NCBI RefSeq assembly: GCF_000315625.1
Contig: NW_005434650.1
Location: 338,005 to 402,004, forward strand
DNA: 64,000 bases
Direction of reading: 5' to 3'
DNA from: Guillardia theta CCMP2712
Taxonomy: Eukaryota; Cryptophyceae; Pyrenomonadales; Geminigeraceae
The first letter of the stretch is position 1; the number at the start of each line of letters is the position of its first letter. A program made the position numbers and the translations under genes. Positions 1 to 10,725 of the stretch are shown here, one piece after another. The notes under the pieces were generated by a model. It worked only from the letters and a program-made list of their open reading frames with translations. It did no database searches and had not been told where the DNA came from.

Positions 1-200
1 CCATCATTTCTGCCTTCCTCGCGCACGCTATTTTTCTTCTGTTCTTTTATCTCTTCTCGAACATTACTCATGGCAGCTCTCTCCTTCACTTTCTGAACTC
101 CTTGTCCCGGAGCTATGCTGTGGCTGCAATTACTGCAGAGTTCAGCGTGTCTCCAGACTGCATTTTCACCCATGATAACCTTCCTCAGCCTATCTCTCAT
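1..200 (-). CDS. Partial open reading frame at the left edge
   Basis: An open frame starts at an ATG at 200 on the minus strand (a second in-frame ATG lies at 173) and runs without a stop off the left edge. It gives about 66 residues rich in charged amino acids toward its visible end (runs such as REEIKEQKKNS). I do not recognise a family. It could be a first exon, an internal piece, or chance; the Cys-x2-Cys near the middle (ELCSNCSH) is a single pair and proves nothing. Most of the protein, if real, lies outside the window. Confidence 0.3.
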   Translation of the reverse strand, partial: MRDRLRKVIMGENAVWRHAELCSNCSHSIAPGQGVQKVKERAAMSNVREEIKEQKKNSVREEGRND

Positions 201-1246
201 ACAGCAATAGGGTTTTTTGCTCATTCTCACTCACTGAAGCTTCTTTTGATGTCTTTCATACATAGTAGCTTTGTTCCTTGCTTTCGCTGGAAATCGCCAT
301 GCTCAAAAATTAATTAGCTCGATGATCATTCGAAAATCGTTTACCTCACTAGAAATTTCATCGAAACAAATTGACATTAGCTTACCTTTATTCTGGTCTA
401 AAAGCGGGAATTGGTACTTATCCATTATTATTTTGACCGACTGCTTCCAACCGGCTAGTACCCACCTTAAATAGCTGAAAGTACCCACCAAAATATAAGC
501 TTTTTACCGGCTTCGAAAAAGTCAGTAGATGAAAACGTTTTTAAAATTGAAAGATTTCCCTTTCGATTTTTGACGTTTCGATATGAAGAGACAAGAGGTG
601 GAGAGAACTGGAAGGGATCTTTATCGCAGTTTAAAATGTTTTCCTCACCACCCCTAAGGATCAAGGGTAGGTTGGGACTACCCCATTTTTACAAATTTTG
701 AACACACCCTACCTACAACTTTATACGAATTATTTATGTTGTGTGACCGGTTATGAGATACCCAGCCCCACTTATTGTATACCCATCGCAAAGCACCACC
801 CCTGGTCCGTCAGTGCGGAATTTCCTGTATAAAAGATAAACCCAATAGCCCGTTCACAGCCTCCTCCTCCTCAAAGCCACTCACTCTCCCCGCTGACCTT
901 CACCTCTGTTCTCCTTTCTGTTCCTATCAACTCTCAACCCTCGCAGATACCATCATCTTCTCGTCCAATCAACCTCTGTCGTCCTGACTCTCTATCCTTG
1001 CTCTCCCTGAAGCTCGTCAACGTCAAGTCCCTTGGCTTAGAACCTGGAACCCCCTCTGCCGTTCTTTTCTGCCCGATCGTCAATAACTATCTTGCATCAA
1101 ATCTGGTCTTTCTCTCGAATGATCTTTGCCCTGGATTCATTGGTGAAAATTGAGTGCAATTAGATCAAGCGTGAGAAATTGAAACGTTTCTATCGTCAAC
1201 CAGCTGTGCTGCTTTCATAAGTTCCTGACAATAAGATCAACTTGCT
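201..1246. other. Intergenic, presumed promoter of the Zn2Cys6 gene
   Basis: No convincing gene is seen on either strand. The last 400 bases are C/T rich on the plus strand, as often seen upstream of genes in this window, and lead into the ATG at 1247. Short ORFs here show no family signal. Confidence 0.4.
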
Positions 1247-1717
1247 ATGGTTTCTTGCAAGCAAACTGATAGTTCTCTTGATGAAGAAATTGCGAATATG
1301 CAATGTTCTTCTATGGATATTCAAAATTTCATGGGCGATGTTGACGTCATGGAAGAAATCGCGCTTGCGGACGCGAGAACGGATATCCCCGAGAGCAAAA
1401 CCAAAGGGAAACGCAGAGTGCAGAGAGCATGTGATGCATGCCGAAGAAAGAAAGTGAAATGCGAGGATACACGTCCATGCTCTAGATGTATCGAAGATGA
1501 TGATCATTGCCTGTCCAGCACAGACTTGAAGAAATCTCAGGAATCAACATGCAGCGACAACAAACCCCGCTGTCCCGTTTGCGAGGAATCTGCAAGCGGG
1601 TCACCAAGACCATGCTGGCGATGTGTTATTACAGGGAATGCTCCTGTCGACGAATTTAGCCTCGGTGGTGGTCCGGATGTACCACAGGACAACCTCTGTG
1701 ACGGACAAGCCTAAGAC
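1247..1717 (+). CDS. Small Zn2Cys6 (Gal4-type) zinc cluster protein
   Basis: A single-exon frame of about 155 residues. Residues about 60-90 hold a binuclear zinc cluster: Cys-x2-Cys-x6-Cys-x5-Cys-x2-Cys-x6-Cys (CDACRRKKVKC, then CSRC and a final Cys), with the basic RRKK stretch that in Gal4-type proteins touches DNA. By family this is a sequence-specific DNA-binding domain and the protein a likely transcription regulator. A second Cys group follows (CPVC at about 110 and CWRC at about 124), resembling half of another cluster. The protein is much shorter than fungal members and lacks the middle homology region, so it may be a minimal DNA-binding unit or an incomplete model with a downstream exon missed. 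The start is the first ATG of the open frame. Its zinc cluster is clear; its targets are unknown. Confidence 0.75.
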
Positions 1718-2437
1718 TTGGAGCCGTCGTTGTGTTGTGTTTGAATATTACGTCCATCCTTTTATGTGCATGCGTTATGCTTACATATGACTAAGATTGA
1801 CATGGTTGTACTATACATCAAAATAGAAAAAAACCTCAACATGTCCAGTCAATCCATACCCGCACATGCACCATCTCTGGCGTTGTATGCCTCTATCCAC
1901 ATTCCTTGGCATTCCGCACTGGTTCTTGCAGGCACCATTACACTCTGTTGAACGTTGAAGTTGTTGAGCTTTGGGCTGCACGCTGATATTCAGGATTAAC
2001 CTACATCAAATTACGTCAGTGTTGCACGCACTTGCGCAACATCGTATCGGCCGTGCACTGGACGCCGCTGAGGACGATCATTCGCATGATTCTGCTTATC
2101 ATTCCCAGAGGAAGCCGAAGATGAATTGGTCCGTCACAGGACACAGGAGGGATAGTGAGGGGGGGCGACGCCAGGCAGCCAACTTCCTGCGCGACCTGTA
2201 CCTTGTCCGCTGCCCCTGCATTCCAGGAGCAGAGGACGGAAACGAAATTTTTACTACTGCAACGGGGCGTGACCTGAGACACACTGGTGGTTTCGGGTAA
2301 CACCGGGTCTGCTAGCTAGCATTTCATGCAGCACGGTACCGCACGTGAAGCTGTGAGGGGAGGACGAGGACGAGGAGGAGCGTGAGAGAAAGTGAGACGC
2401 ACGAAAAGGAAGAGCTGGACAGAAGATACAATCACGT

Positions 2438-2489
<52 letters not shown>

Positions 2490-2557
2490 AAGCAGGCAGG
2501 GGACTCTACAATTGCAGGAAACAAGATAAGGGAAACGGGAACTTTTGGAGAGGAGAA
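1718..2557. other. Intergenic and Dnmt2 5' flank
   Basis: No supported gene. Overlapping ORFs on both strands between 2016 and 2303 share no recognised motif and are probably chance. The right part holds a tetranucleotide repeat (2438-2488) and leads to the Dnmt2 ATG at 2558. Confidence 0.4.
2438..2488. repeat. (AGGC)n microsatellite
   Basis: About twelve uninterrupted copies of the tetranucleotide AGGC, followed by a degenerate tail. It lies 70 bases upstream of the Dnmt2 start codon, probably within its 5' untranslated region. Confidence 0.95.
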
Positions 2558-4413
2558 ATGGCTGATGAGGGAACAAAAAAACATTCAATCCTTGAGTTCT
2601 TCTCGGGTATCGGAGGCATGCATTATGCAGCTGAAAACTGGTCTCGTGCGTCCTCTTCTTCGAGATCTGTGGAGATTGTGGCAGCGTTTGAAGTCAGCGA
2701 CGTATGCAATCTGGTTTACTCGAGCAACTTTGGAGAGAATCCGATACAAAGATCCATCGAGCACCTTGACGCCTCGTATCTGGATTCTTTTAATGCCGAT
2801 ACCTGGCTGATGAGCCCGCCGTGTCAGCCATACACCTCTATGGGCAAGCAGAAAGATGACCAGGTAAGGATTCAAGTAGTGGGAAGGTGTTGACCAGCTC
2901 TCAGGATCCTCGCGCTCGCGCTCTTCTTCATCTTTGCCAGGTTGTGCAAGACATGCAGAGACCTCCCAACTTCATTCTGCTTGAGAACGTCAACAACTTC
3001 CAGCACAGCAACAGTCATGACCGATGGCTTCAAGCGCTGGGAAGCATAGGTAGAAAGAGCATGTGCTTGCCTCAAGTTTGTTTGTTGAGCTGAGTTGAGA
3101 CTGAAAGGTTTCATGGTCCATGAGTTTTTGCTCTCCCCGACACAGTTTGGGATTCCGAACGAAAGGATAAGGTGAAGCGGAAATGGACCCTTGGCTGGTT
3201 GAAACGCTAACAGGTACTATGCTCTTGCCCGACGTATCGGGAAATCTTCGTGGAATCCAGACGACATTGGAAAGGTGAAGGTAGGAGGAACCTCTTGATG
3301 AGTTTTGAAAAGCTTTTGTACAGTTGCTTCGATACATCCCTGGTCGGGAAGATGTAGTTTGTGCAGCAGAGGAGGTCGAGGAGGTTGCAGGTGAAGACAA
3401 GGAGGAGGATAAGATGTCAAAGCATCGGGAGGGAGGACACGGCTTGATCTACGTGGACCTCAACAGAACGAGGGCAAGCATGTTCCAGCATTGCAAGTAG
3501 ATTTCCCATGAGCAACTTTCTGCAAGTTAAGTTTAATCTACAGGCCAATTGCAGCGTATCTTGACGAGTCCAGCCAAGTTGATTTAACCCCTTACATGGT
3601 TGCCGACAACGATCTCATGAAATGGAAGGTACTGCTGCCTCATCTCTTCTATTGCTCTCCCTCCATCCATCCCTCTCTCCCTCCCTCCCTCCCTCCCTCC
3701 CTCCCTCCCTCCCTCCCTCCCTCCCTCCCTCCCCTCCCTCTTTTCATTTCTTCTCTTCTCTTCTTCGTTTCTCTCATAGTGCCCCTCTCCAAGCTGCTCA
3801 CTGCACATCACCTTCCCTCCTCTACAACTTCAACACTCCATGCTCCTCTCCTCTCAGCACGGGCTGCAGGGCTATGTTTTCGACATCGTGACTCCAGAGT
3901 CTCGTCGATGTTCTTGCTTCACAAAGTCATACTCCAAGGTAACTTCCTTCCTTCGTGCCCTCGTGACTTCGCTCGCAGTATATCAGGGGAACCGGCTCGT
4001 TGCTGTCTACCAACTTCTACGACGAGGAGGGGAGGTTGAAGAAAATGAACTTCATTGTCCTGCCTCACTCTGGCTCGTCAAGGTGTATCTTCGACGTAGA
4101 GGATCCATGGAGCATTCAGGATCTCAACGCTATGCGGGGCCTCAAGCTTCGGTACTTCACCGAGGTAACGTGACAAGCACAAGACAGCAGCTGTTGAGGT
4201 TTCAAGCAGACTGAGGTGTCAAGGCTGATGGGATTTCCGGAGGAAAGGTTCAAGTTCCCGCAAGAGATGCTCTACCCCAAGTCGCGATTGGGTGAGGAGA
4301 CGGAGGGTCCGCAAGCTCGAGCGTGACGGGTTGCAGGTTATCGCATGTTGGGGAACAGTCTGAACGTGGAGGTGGTGGCGTCGCTCTTGGAGTATCTCTT
4401 CAAGGAAGATTGA
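2558..4413 (+). CDS. TRDMT1: Dnmt2 tRNA cytosine-5 methyltransferase
   Basis: Ten exons joined in phase: 2558-2863, 2905-3049, 3108-3171, 3214-3274, 3324-3496, 3544-3628, 3858-3938, 3979-4164, 4210-4291 and 4337-4413. The product has the cytosine-5 methyltransferase motifs in order: AdoMet-binding FFSGIGG, catalytic PPCQPYT, LLENVNNF, SPTQFGIPNERIRYYALA, and the closing RMLGNSLNVEVVA. The CFTKSYSKYIRGTGS stretch carries the Cys-Phe-Thr signature that separates Dnmt2 from true DNA methyltransferases. Known members methylate C38 of tRNA-Asp and related tRNAs. Exon 5 adds an acidic insert (EEVEEVAGEDKEEDK) in the variable region ahead of the target recognition segment. All catalytic residues I can check are present, so the gene looks functional. 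It converges on the PP2C gene 57 bases downstream. Confidence 0.93.
3658..3738. repeat. (CCCT)n microsatellite in Dnmt2 intron 6
   Basis: A nearly pure CCCT tetranucleotide tract fills much of the 229-base sixth intron (3629-3857), the longest intron of this gene. It forms a very long polypyrimidine stretch well upstream of the acceptor. Confidence 0.9.
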
Positions 4414-4470
4414 GGGGTGAGAGGAAGAGTCTCAACGACACGGGAGAGCAATTAGAAGCCGTGATTGCCG

Positions 4471-6184
4471 TCAGCATTGAAAAAAGATCATCACTGCTAC
4501 TGTCACGTTGTCTTTGGATCCCCGCTCCAACGCCTGCTCGTTGATCATGACCCGCCTCCTCCTGCATGCTGCCTACCGTAGACGCGATCTCTCGTGCAGC
4601 TGCACGAGCCGCTCGCTCCCCTGCCGCGACCTTGTCGCCCATCACATCCTGCAACGGACGTCATACGACTAGCCCGATGAGGACACCATGAACCTCAGCC
4701 GGCAGGGCATGACGACGCGCAAGGTCGACCGCCTCCTGGTTGTTGAGAACATCCCAGACCTGGTCGAGTTCACGTTAGCCCTTACGAACGATGTCGATGC
4801 GTCATAGCAACCCCGTCGCATCCGATGATGAGGAACTCGTCATCAGCTTCGCTCACGTGCTCATCAGTCCTGCATCGGCTCGCTCGCCCTCCCTCTCCAT
4901 ACCGGTCAGCTTCGTGCTCGTCACGTCTGGAGTCCCTTCAACGTAGGAGACGGGGACCTGAGCTGAGATCAGCGGGGGGGGACAAGGGGGGAAGAGAGAA
5001 GTATTGATGACCTTCCACGGGACATCGCCGAGAGCTCTTGATACCGCAAGCCTGAAACGAAGCATCATGCCAGTCGTAAGATGAGGAGCTGAGAGATATT
5101 CACCCGCGAAATGCTGCGATGCCGCTGCCGCCTATTACCCTCCAGCATCCTCGCCATTCCACCTACGAGTGTTCAATTTTCGCTGGCGCTCGAGGCTGGA
5201 GGAACATACTCTGCCATCCAAGCTCTCGATGCGAGCTTTCTCTGACGGAAGGTCGGGCTTGTGATCCTCTGAGAGCGCCTGACATACTCAGATGAGCCCC
5301 AGCAGGCCACGGGACCTTCACTGGACCTGTGCGAAGCCATTGCGGCAAAGAACTGCTCGACTATCCCCCAGGTTGGCGACGTGAAGAACGTCTCCCAGCA
5401 GGAGGGCAACATTGGCCGTCGAACCTGCAACAAGAAGAATCAGCAGCCATAGGAGCGACAGGCTCACATGCCTCCGCTCAGACTTCCTTCCATCGTTAAC
5501 GACATGATCTCTGAATCTAGTTTCTCGAACGCGTTTATCAAAGACTTCTTCACTGCCTGTTCTTAGCGTGAGCAGCTCTAAACTCGCAGTCACTTGATGC
5601 ACCTGGGTGTCAGGAGTGAGAGGGCTGCGATACCATGCTTCCAGCGCAAGCAGCGCCGGCATCCTTCCAGCTGCGTAGTCAGAGATCTGCGATCCGCTAT
5701 GCCCATCAAAAACAGCACAGAAAGCTCTCGCTCCTGAGAGCTTCTCTTCGATCGACTTGGGATAGAAGTCAGGCACGAGGACATGCTTGTCCTCCATCTG
5801 CGGTCTCAACCCCTGTTCCTCTGCAGCTCCCATACACACCAACTTGCATCTGAACGGCAGGTTCGTGGCAGGCGCGGGTGCTGACGCGCATGCCTGCTGG
5901 ACCTTGTTGGCGGCGATGTGGTCGAGCTCGCCGAGGAGATCTTCAATCTCGTCGCCTACGTCACTTTGATCCCAGCTCGCCTCCCTCTTGGGAGGTGCAG
6001 GCGCCTTCAACAGGACGGAAGGGACGGCAGGAGCGGGAGGAGCGGAGGGAGCGGAGGGAGCGGAGGGAGCGGGAGGAGCCTGATGTTTCGGGGTGTTGTT
6101 GATTGTCTTCCATGGGCGGATGGGAGAGCTTTCGATGTCATCTAGCTCTGACAAGAGTTTGTCGTATTCGTTTTCTTCTTCCAT
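4471..6184 (-). CDS. PP2C-family (PPM) Ser/Thr phosphatase
   Basis: Multi-exon. Exons I could fix by phase: 6184-5594, 5556-5472, 5424-5327, 5278-5210, 5162-5104, 5051-5012, then further exons to a stop at 4471. PPM motifs appear in order: RPQMEDKHV, FCAVFDGHSG, GSTANVALLLGD, VANLGDSRAVL, DHKPD, LAVSRALGD, DEFLIIGCDGVWDV and the closing RGSKDNVTVAVMI. The metal-binding aspartates of MED, DGHSG, CDG and KDN are all there, so an active Mg/Mn-dependent phosphatase is expected. About 110 residues precede the catalytic domain, with a Pro/Ala/Ser tract and two similar LLSELDDIES / LLGELDHIAA acidic helices that may bind partners. The junction after exon 2 needs a GC donor (5471-5470). Near the C-terminus (about 4530) one frame change has no clean intron and may be a sequence error. 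Confidence 0.88.
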
Positions 6185-6439
6185 CGCTGCACTAGCGCGC
6201 CATTCCCTGTAGGATATCTATCAGACTCCTCCCCCTCCTACCCTTCACTGTTCCAAGTCCTTCCTCTCCTCCCTCTCCTTCCTCCCATCACCTGACTGTT
6301 CGCCTCCCTCTCCTCCTCATCTCTCTCCACCCTCTCCTCCCTTGCTCCACTCATGACATGATTCCGCCCCCGGTCAGGGCAAACATTGACCACCCCTCCG
6401 GAATGTCCCCTCCTCCCCCTCCTTGCTGCTCGCTCACAG
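6185..6439. other. Intergenic, C/T-rich, upstream of PP2C
   Basis: Low-complexity C/T-rich stretch between the PP2C start and the left target duplication of the transposon. No gene seen. Confidence 0.5.
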
Positions 6440-6446
6440 CCCAGCT
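6440..6446. repeat. Target site duplication, left copy
   Basis: CCCAGCT directly outside the left inverted repeat, identical to 10421-10427 outside the right one. Confidence 0.85.
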
Positions 6447-6462
6447 CCACGGGGGTGGAACT
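6447..6462. repeat. Left terminal inverted repeat
   Basis: CCACGGGGGTGGAACT, a perfect inverted match to 10405-10420. Beyond these 16 bases the two ends diverge. Confidence 0.9.
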
Positions 6463-6651
6463 CCTCTTTTACCGGTATTAGGACGGGTACTTTTCCAATC
6501 CTTTTTACAGGGGTGGGGTAGTAGAATTTGTTGGGAATCGCAATGGCGATCCCGCGACAAACTGTTTCGAGGATGAATATCTCAAGAATGAAAATCTGTA
6601 CAATGCAAAACAAACATTTTGTATTTAGAGATACATACAAATTGTCATTCT

Positions 6652-9600
6652 CTATACTTGTTCGCTTTGTACACGTCTTAATTTTTGACATTTTGTCCTT
6701 TCTATCTCTTCTTCCGTAGACTTACAACCAGACAAAGTTCGTAAACCCTGAAATCTAGGCATTTGTCCTGTGAATCCTCCTCGTGTATCCAAAGATTGAG
6801 TATGTATACGTTTCCGAGATCGAGGTTGGGACCTGCACTCATTCTCTTTGTCCCGTGTTCCTTCCTCTGCGTTGAAAAGCGTCTTCTCCCCGCGTGGTCT
6901 GCTAAGAATGATTCGCTTTTTTGAGTGGTCATACACAAAAGGCAGATTGGGATCGAATTTTTTTGAGAGCTCAGTGCATGCTTTGTTGAATTTCCTCAAG
7001 AAATCTTTCTTGTTCAAATGACCTATCAAAGACCAGAGGTTTTCAACGCTGTCTGTGCAGAGCGTCCGTGCATTGAAGTCATACTCCTTTTCACCCAACA
7101 CACCTTTGTTGTTGCTCAAATAACTCTGTATCTGTAGATGTGTGTCCATGGCTACAATCAGTCCTTCGAAGGTTACAGATGACAACCCCCTCATGTGCCT
7201 CTTGCCCACCCTCATCCAATCCACATCTCTTAGAAGCCAGGTTCGAGCTCTAAGAATGAGATTTCTTCTTTCAGACTTGGTGAGGCCTCTCTCGTCGAAA
7301 GCTCTGTGAAGGCCGTTCATTGCTTCTGCCATTCTTGCTGTTTCAATGTGTCCCTCTGCATTCAGAAGCGATATGGCCTTGCTGCTGAACATTTTTAACA
7401 TGATATCCACTGATTGAGGGTCCGTGCACCCATCGACTTCCAGCTGCGTTAGCCATGACGAATTCTTCTTGGAAATATCAGTGTACGCAGCATGCCATGT
7501 TTTAGCCTCTTGCTGTGCAGTCGGGTTTCTCCCCGAGCCAACCGTGTGCCTGACATTCTTCAGTAAATGATTGATACATGGCGCAAAGAAAAGTAGCTTC
7601 TTCGTGGTTGGAGAGATAACAGGGTTTGACAGGTACTCGTTGAATTGAAACCTAATCTTGTTTGGATCAAATTCTTCCAATCCATCTGTGATCAATCGTT
7701 CGAGCTCCCAAGGCGTGAATTTGGCTGTTTCATTCTCTGCAACCCCTTGTTGTATAATGCTATCATATCCATACCGTCGGCAGAAGATGTGGATTCTGCT
7801 GTACATCTCGTTCAAACAGGCCTTAGTTCTGGTGGCAGGAGAACACTGCAATTTCTTTTCTCTCTGGACCTGCCATATCAATTGGTTCCTCCTCAAACTC
7901 AAGACGAATTTCTCTATTTGGGCAAACTCTGCAGTGTTCATGTGCATTATTCCAGATCGAGTTCGAATTGTCACTTGGGACAAGTCAGGTCCATCATATT
8001 GGTTCATATTCAGCAAATTGCATTCTCTCTCTACTTCCTGTGCAGTAATGGCTGGTTCAAAGTCGAATACGCATGAAATGTATGATGCGATCTCTGAGCA
8101 TATCTGTGATATGCTCAGCTTCTGGGCCTCTTGTTTGATAGCCTTCACCTCCGTTATGAATGTGCTTGGATTGTTCACGTAGTAATTCCTGTATATGCAA
8201 GAAAACTCGCCGTCAAAAGACCAGACATTGAAAATAATTCCACGCTCGTGAGCCTCCTTTGTAACGGCTTCCAATATTCGAAGACCTTCAGAGGCACTTA
8301 AACTTTTGGTTGAAAAACCAATGTACATGGGGACAGGGGGTGTGCTCGCACATCCATCTTGTGCAACCACACTGATGGCATCTTCAGCCAGTTCAGCAAC
8401 TGTATGCTTGTAAAATTTCTCATTGTACTTGTACAACTCGTTTTGAAGTTCTGATTCGTTGACAGGCAGATCGCCATTCGCCATTCCCTCCAGTTTTCCT
8501 ATCAATCGAGGAATTTCTACATCCATCTGTTCACAGCCTTCAATTACTGTCTTGAGGTAACGTTGATGTGGTGTGAACCTGACATCCTCTGGAGATTCGC
8601 CTCCGGTTCTATGCTTGGCAACAAATGCATTTCGAACCTTCTTGTATGCTTGCTCCATATCACTCTTCCTCTGATGCACACTCTGTTGATCGGATCTCAA
8701 CATGCCAACCAGCTGTTCGCTGATATAGTGTTCTGTCTTTCCTGTCAAACAAAACTTTTCCTTGCGATCTTCAAGCAGGTCAAGTCGCTGAGCCAAGTCA
8801 GGTTCATGACTTGTTATACCCCCCAGATCTGCTTCACATTCCTCAAACACAGAACAAAATCCTGCATTTATCATTGTTTTGTCGATCGCACAACAGTTCA
8901 CTCCAGTCTGACAATGCTCAGGATTCATTCGACGGAATTCATCCATCATAAATGTGCACACTCTGGACCTATCATTGCCATGCAGTTTCATGAGATGCCT
9001 ATCTCGTTTCTGAAGAGTGGATGTGGATGGCAGAGGTAAGTTGTGTAACATCTGGTCCGCATCAAAAGTTCCAGTATTTTTGTTCCCCGGCCCTGTGAGC
9101 AAGCGATATAGACCTGAGGTGCCGACATTCCAAATTGATGCAGCGAAACTCATGACTTGCTCAGAGTATCGCATGCCTCTAGTGTCCTTTGTTCGAAAGC
9201 CTTGTCGTATCCAGTCGCTCACTATGAATGGCATGATGGGGTGTTTGCTCTTCATGCCATCTCCTTCCTGACTGGCGAACATTACGACATCTGAAACTAT
9301 GTCGGGAAGCTCAGCAGAACGGAGGTTATCCATCGCCCTTTCAACATGGCAGATGGTGAGAAAGCACTTGGCAGTAGGACTTTCGTCATTGGATTCTTCA
9401 AGAGACTCATGCTCTTCAAGAATGCTTCGGATGAAATCACGTCTATCCTCCAATGGCATTGACTTGAAGTTCTCGCACATTGTATGTGCGAGGAGAGCGA
9501 ATGCTGTTTTGATATTGCTGTTCTGGTCTTGGCCAATATGTTCAGGCCTTACATACCTGCATGTGGCATGTCAGTGCTCTGGTGCATTCCAGCTCGCTGG

Positions 9601-10194
9601 TTACCTTGAGTGATAATCGTGTATTTGCTTTTGTAGCTCGTCAACAGTGTCATAGTGCGAAGTGGCCCAATGTCTGATTTTCTTACACAATGCCTTTTGC
9701 TTTTGCCGATGATTCTTTACTTGAATTCGAAGCTTTTGCGCGTCTATGTGCAGCTGGAATTGATCATGATGCATTTTGGCATCTGCTCCTTGTTGAAACG
9801 AGGTGAAGTAATGAAGGAAACAATTTTTGAAGCCCTCTGCATTCTGTCCAAAGAGGTCACCTAGAAGCGTCAACTTTGCTCGCACATGAGAAGTGTTGAT
9901 GGTGTGCTGGCTCAGCTTGAGATAACTAGCCGCTACTTGTAGCAAGCTATCATCCGCGTCGCTTATCTTCAACGTTGCGTGCCCGATGTTTTGCAGAAAA
10001 TGTAACAATTTCAGCACCAATGCGTCAGTGAACACTGCATAATCCTGTACAGTTTTCAAGTCGATGTCTTTGAAAGCCCGTCGACAACGTGAACAAGCTT
10101 TGATGCAGTGTTGAGGGATCGTCCGAATACTGTTCGTACTGTATCTCGTCTTACAAATAGGGCATTCCTCTCTGTCTGCTGTCGTCTTGCTCAT
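6652..10194 (-). CDS. Transposase, P-element/THAP9-like in layout
   Basis: Two exons, 10194-9605 and 9556-6652, joined through a 48-base GT-AG intron in phase, give about 1,164 residues with no internal stop. The N-terminus has clustered cysteines (CPIC, HCIKACSRC), a likely zinc-binding unit. Downstream, GIIFNVWSFDGEFSCI, PCINHLLKNVRHTVG and LCTDSVENLWSLIG fall in the order and spacing of the Asp, His-Leu-Leu-Lys and Asp-x-x-Glu-Asn segments of P-element and THAP9 transposases. The C-terminal tail is basic (RSQPRSRKRIHTQ). I infer a DDE-type cut-and-paste enzyme. The exact superfamily is uncertain because I recognise motifs and not overall identity. The start at 10194 is the ATG just before the Cys cluster; an in-frame ATG at 10314 would add 40 residues. 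Confidence 0.75.
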
Positions 10195-10404
10195 GGCAAG
10201 GATGCAGTGCAGATTGCCCGCCAAAATTCGGATTTGAATTTCTCCCCATGGCGCGTCATAGATCTTGCATCGTTGCCTTATACCCCCTGCATGACCACCG
10301 CCCTCGATGTGCATCGCGGTCGATGGGAGGGGTATTTAACTGAAAATTAGTACCAGGTATGGGCTAGAGGCAGTGGTTGGCCCGCGGATGAGATCGAATA
10401 TAGT

Positions 10405-10420
10405 AGTTCCACCCCCGTGG
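10405..10420. repeat. Right terminal inverted repeat
   Basis: AGTTCCACCCCCGTGG, the exact reverse complement of the left end. Confidence 0.9.
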
Positions 10421-10427
10421 CCCAGCT
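10421..10427. repeat. Target site duplication, right copy
   Basis: CCCAGCT directly outside the right inverted repeat, matching 6440-6446. Confidence 0.85.
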
Positions 10428-10725
10428 CCCTACCCCTCCCTTTTCCCTGTCCTCTGCCTCTCACTGAACATGTCTCCACGCCCTTCCCCTCCTACTCCTT
10501 CCTCCTCCCCTCTCATCTTCTAAAGCATGCTGAGTTGCAACACAAATTCCAAGACAAGGCAGCACTTGCGTAACAAAGAATACAACTTTCATTGACAAGA
10601 ACATCGGGGGCTACACGCGTGTAGGGAGATCGGAAGTATCCTTCACCCTGCTCGGCTCGGCCGCTTCACCTCGCTCCACAGGACTGGAGTGTCTCAAGTC
10701 ACTCCCTGTCTCAGTCTAGTCGCCC

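Larger units (their letters stand above)
6447..10420 (-). mobile_element. Complete DNA transposon with 16-bp inverted repeats
   Basis: The 3,974-base segment begins with CCACGGGGGTGGAACT (6447-6462) and ends with its exact reverse complement (10405-10420). Both ends are flanked by the direct repeat CCCAGCT. The only gene inside is a two-exon transposase-like gene on the minus strand, which fills most of the element. If the last G of the right end is counted as target, the duplication becomes 8 bases, the size made by P-type and hAT elements, and the right repeat loses one base. Identity of the ends and the open transposase frame suggest a recent insertion. The element sits between the PP2C and PIP kinase genes without breaking either. 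Confidence 0.9.

Noticed and set aside
2316..2588. ORF with CLPACLPA repeats on the minus strand
   Set aside because: Translation of the AGGC microsatellite upstream of Dnmt2.
3584..3891. ORFs of Gly/Arg/Glu or Ser/Pro/Leu repeats around 3.7 kb
   Set aside because: They are translations of the CCCT microsatellite in a Dnmt2 intron.
7645..9039. Plus-strand ORFs of 143-174 codons inside the transposon
   Set aside because: Antisense to the transposase, without motifs; the minus frame has the family landmarks.
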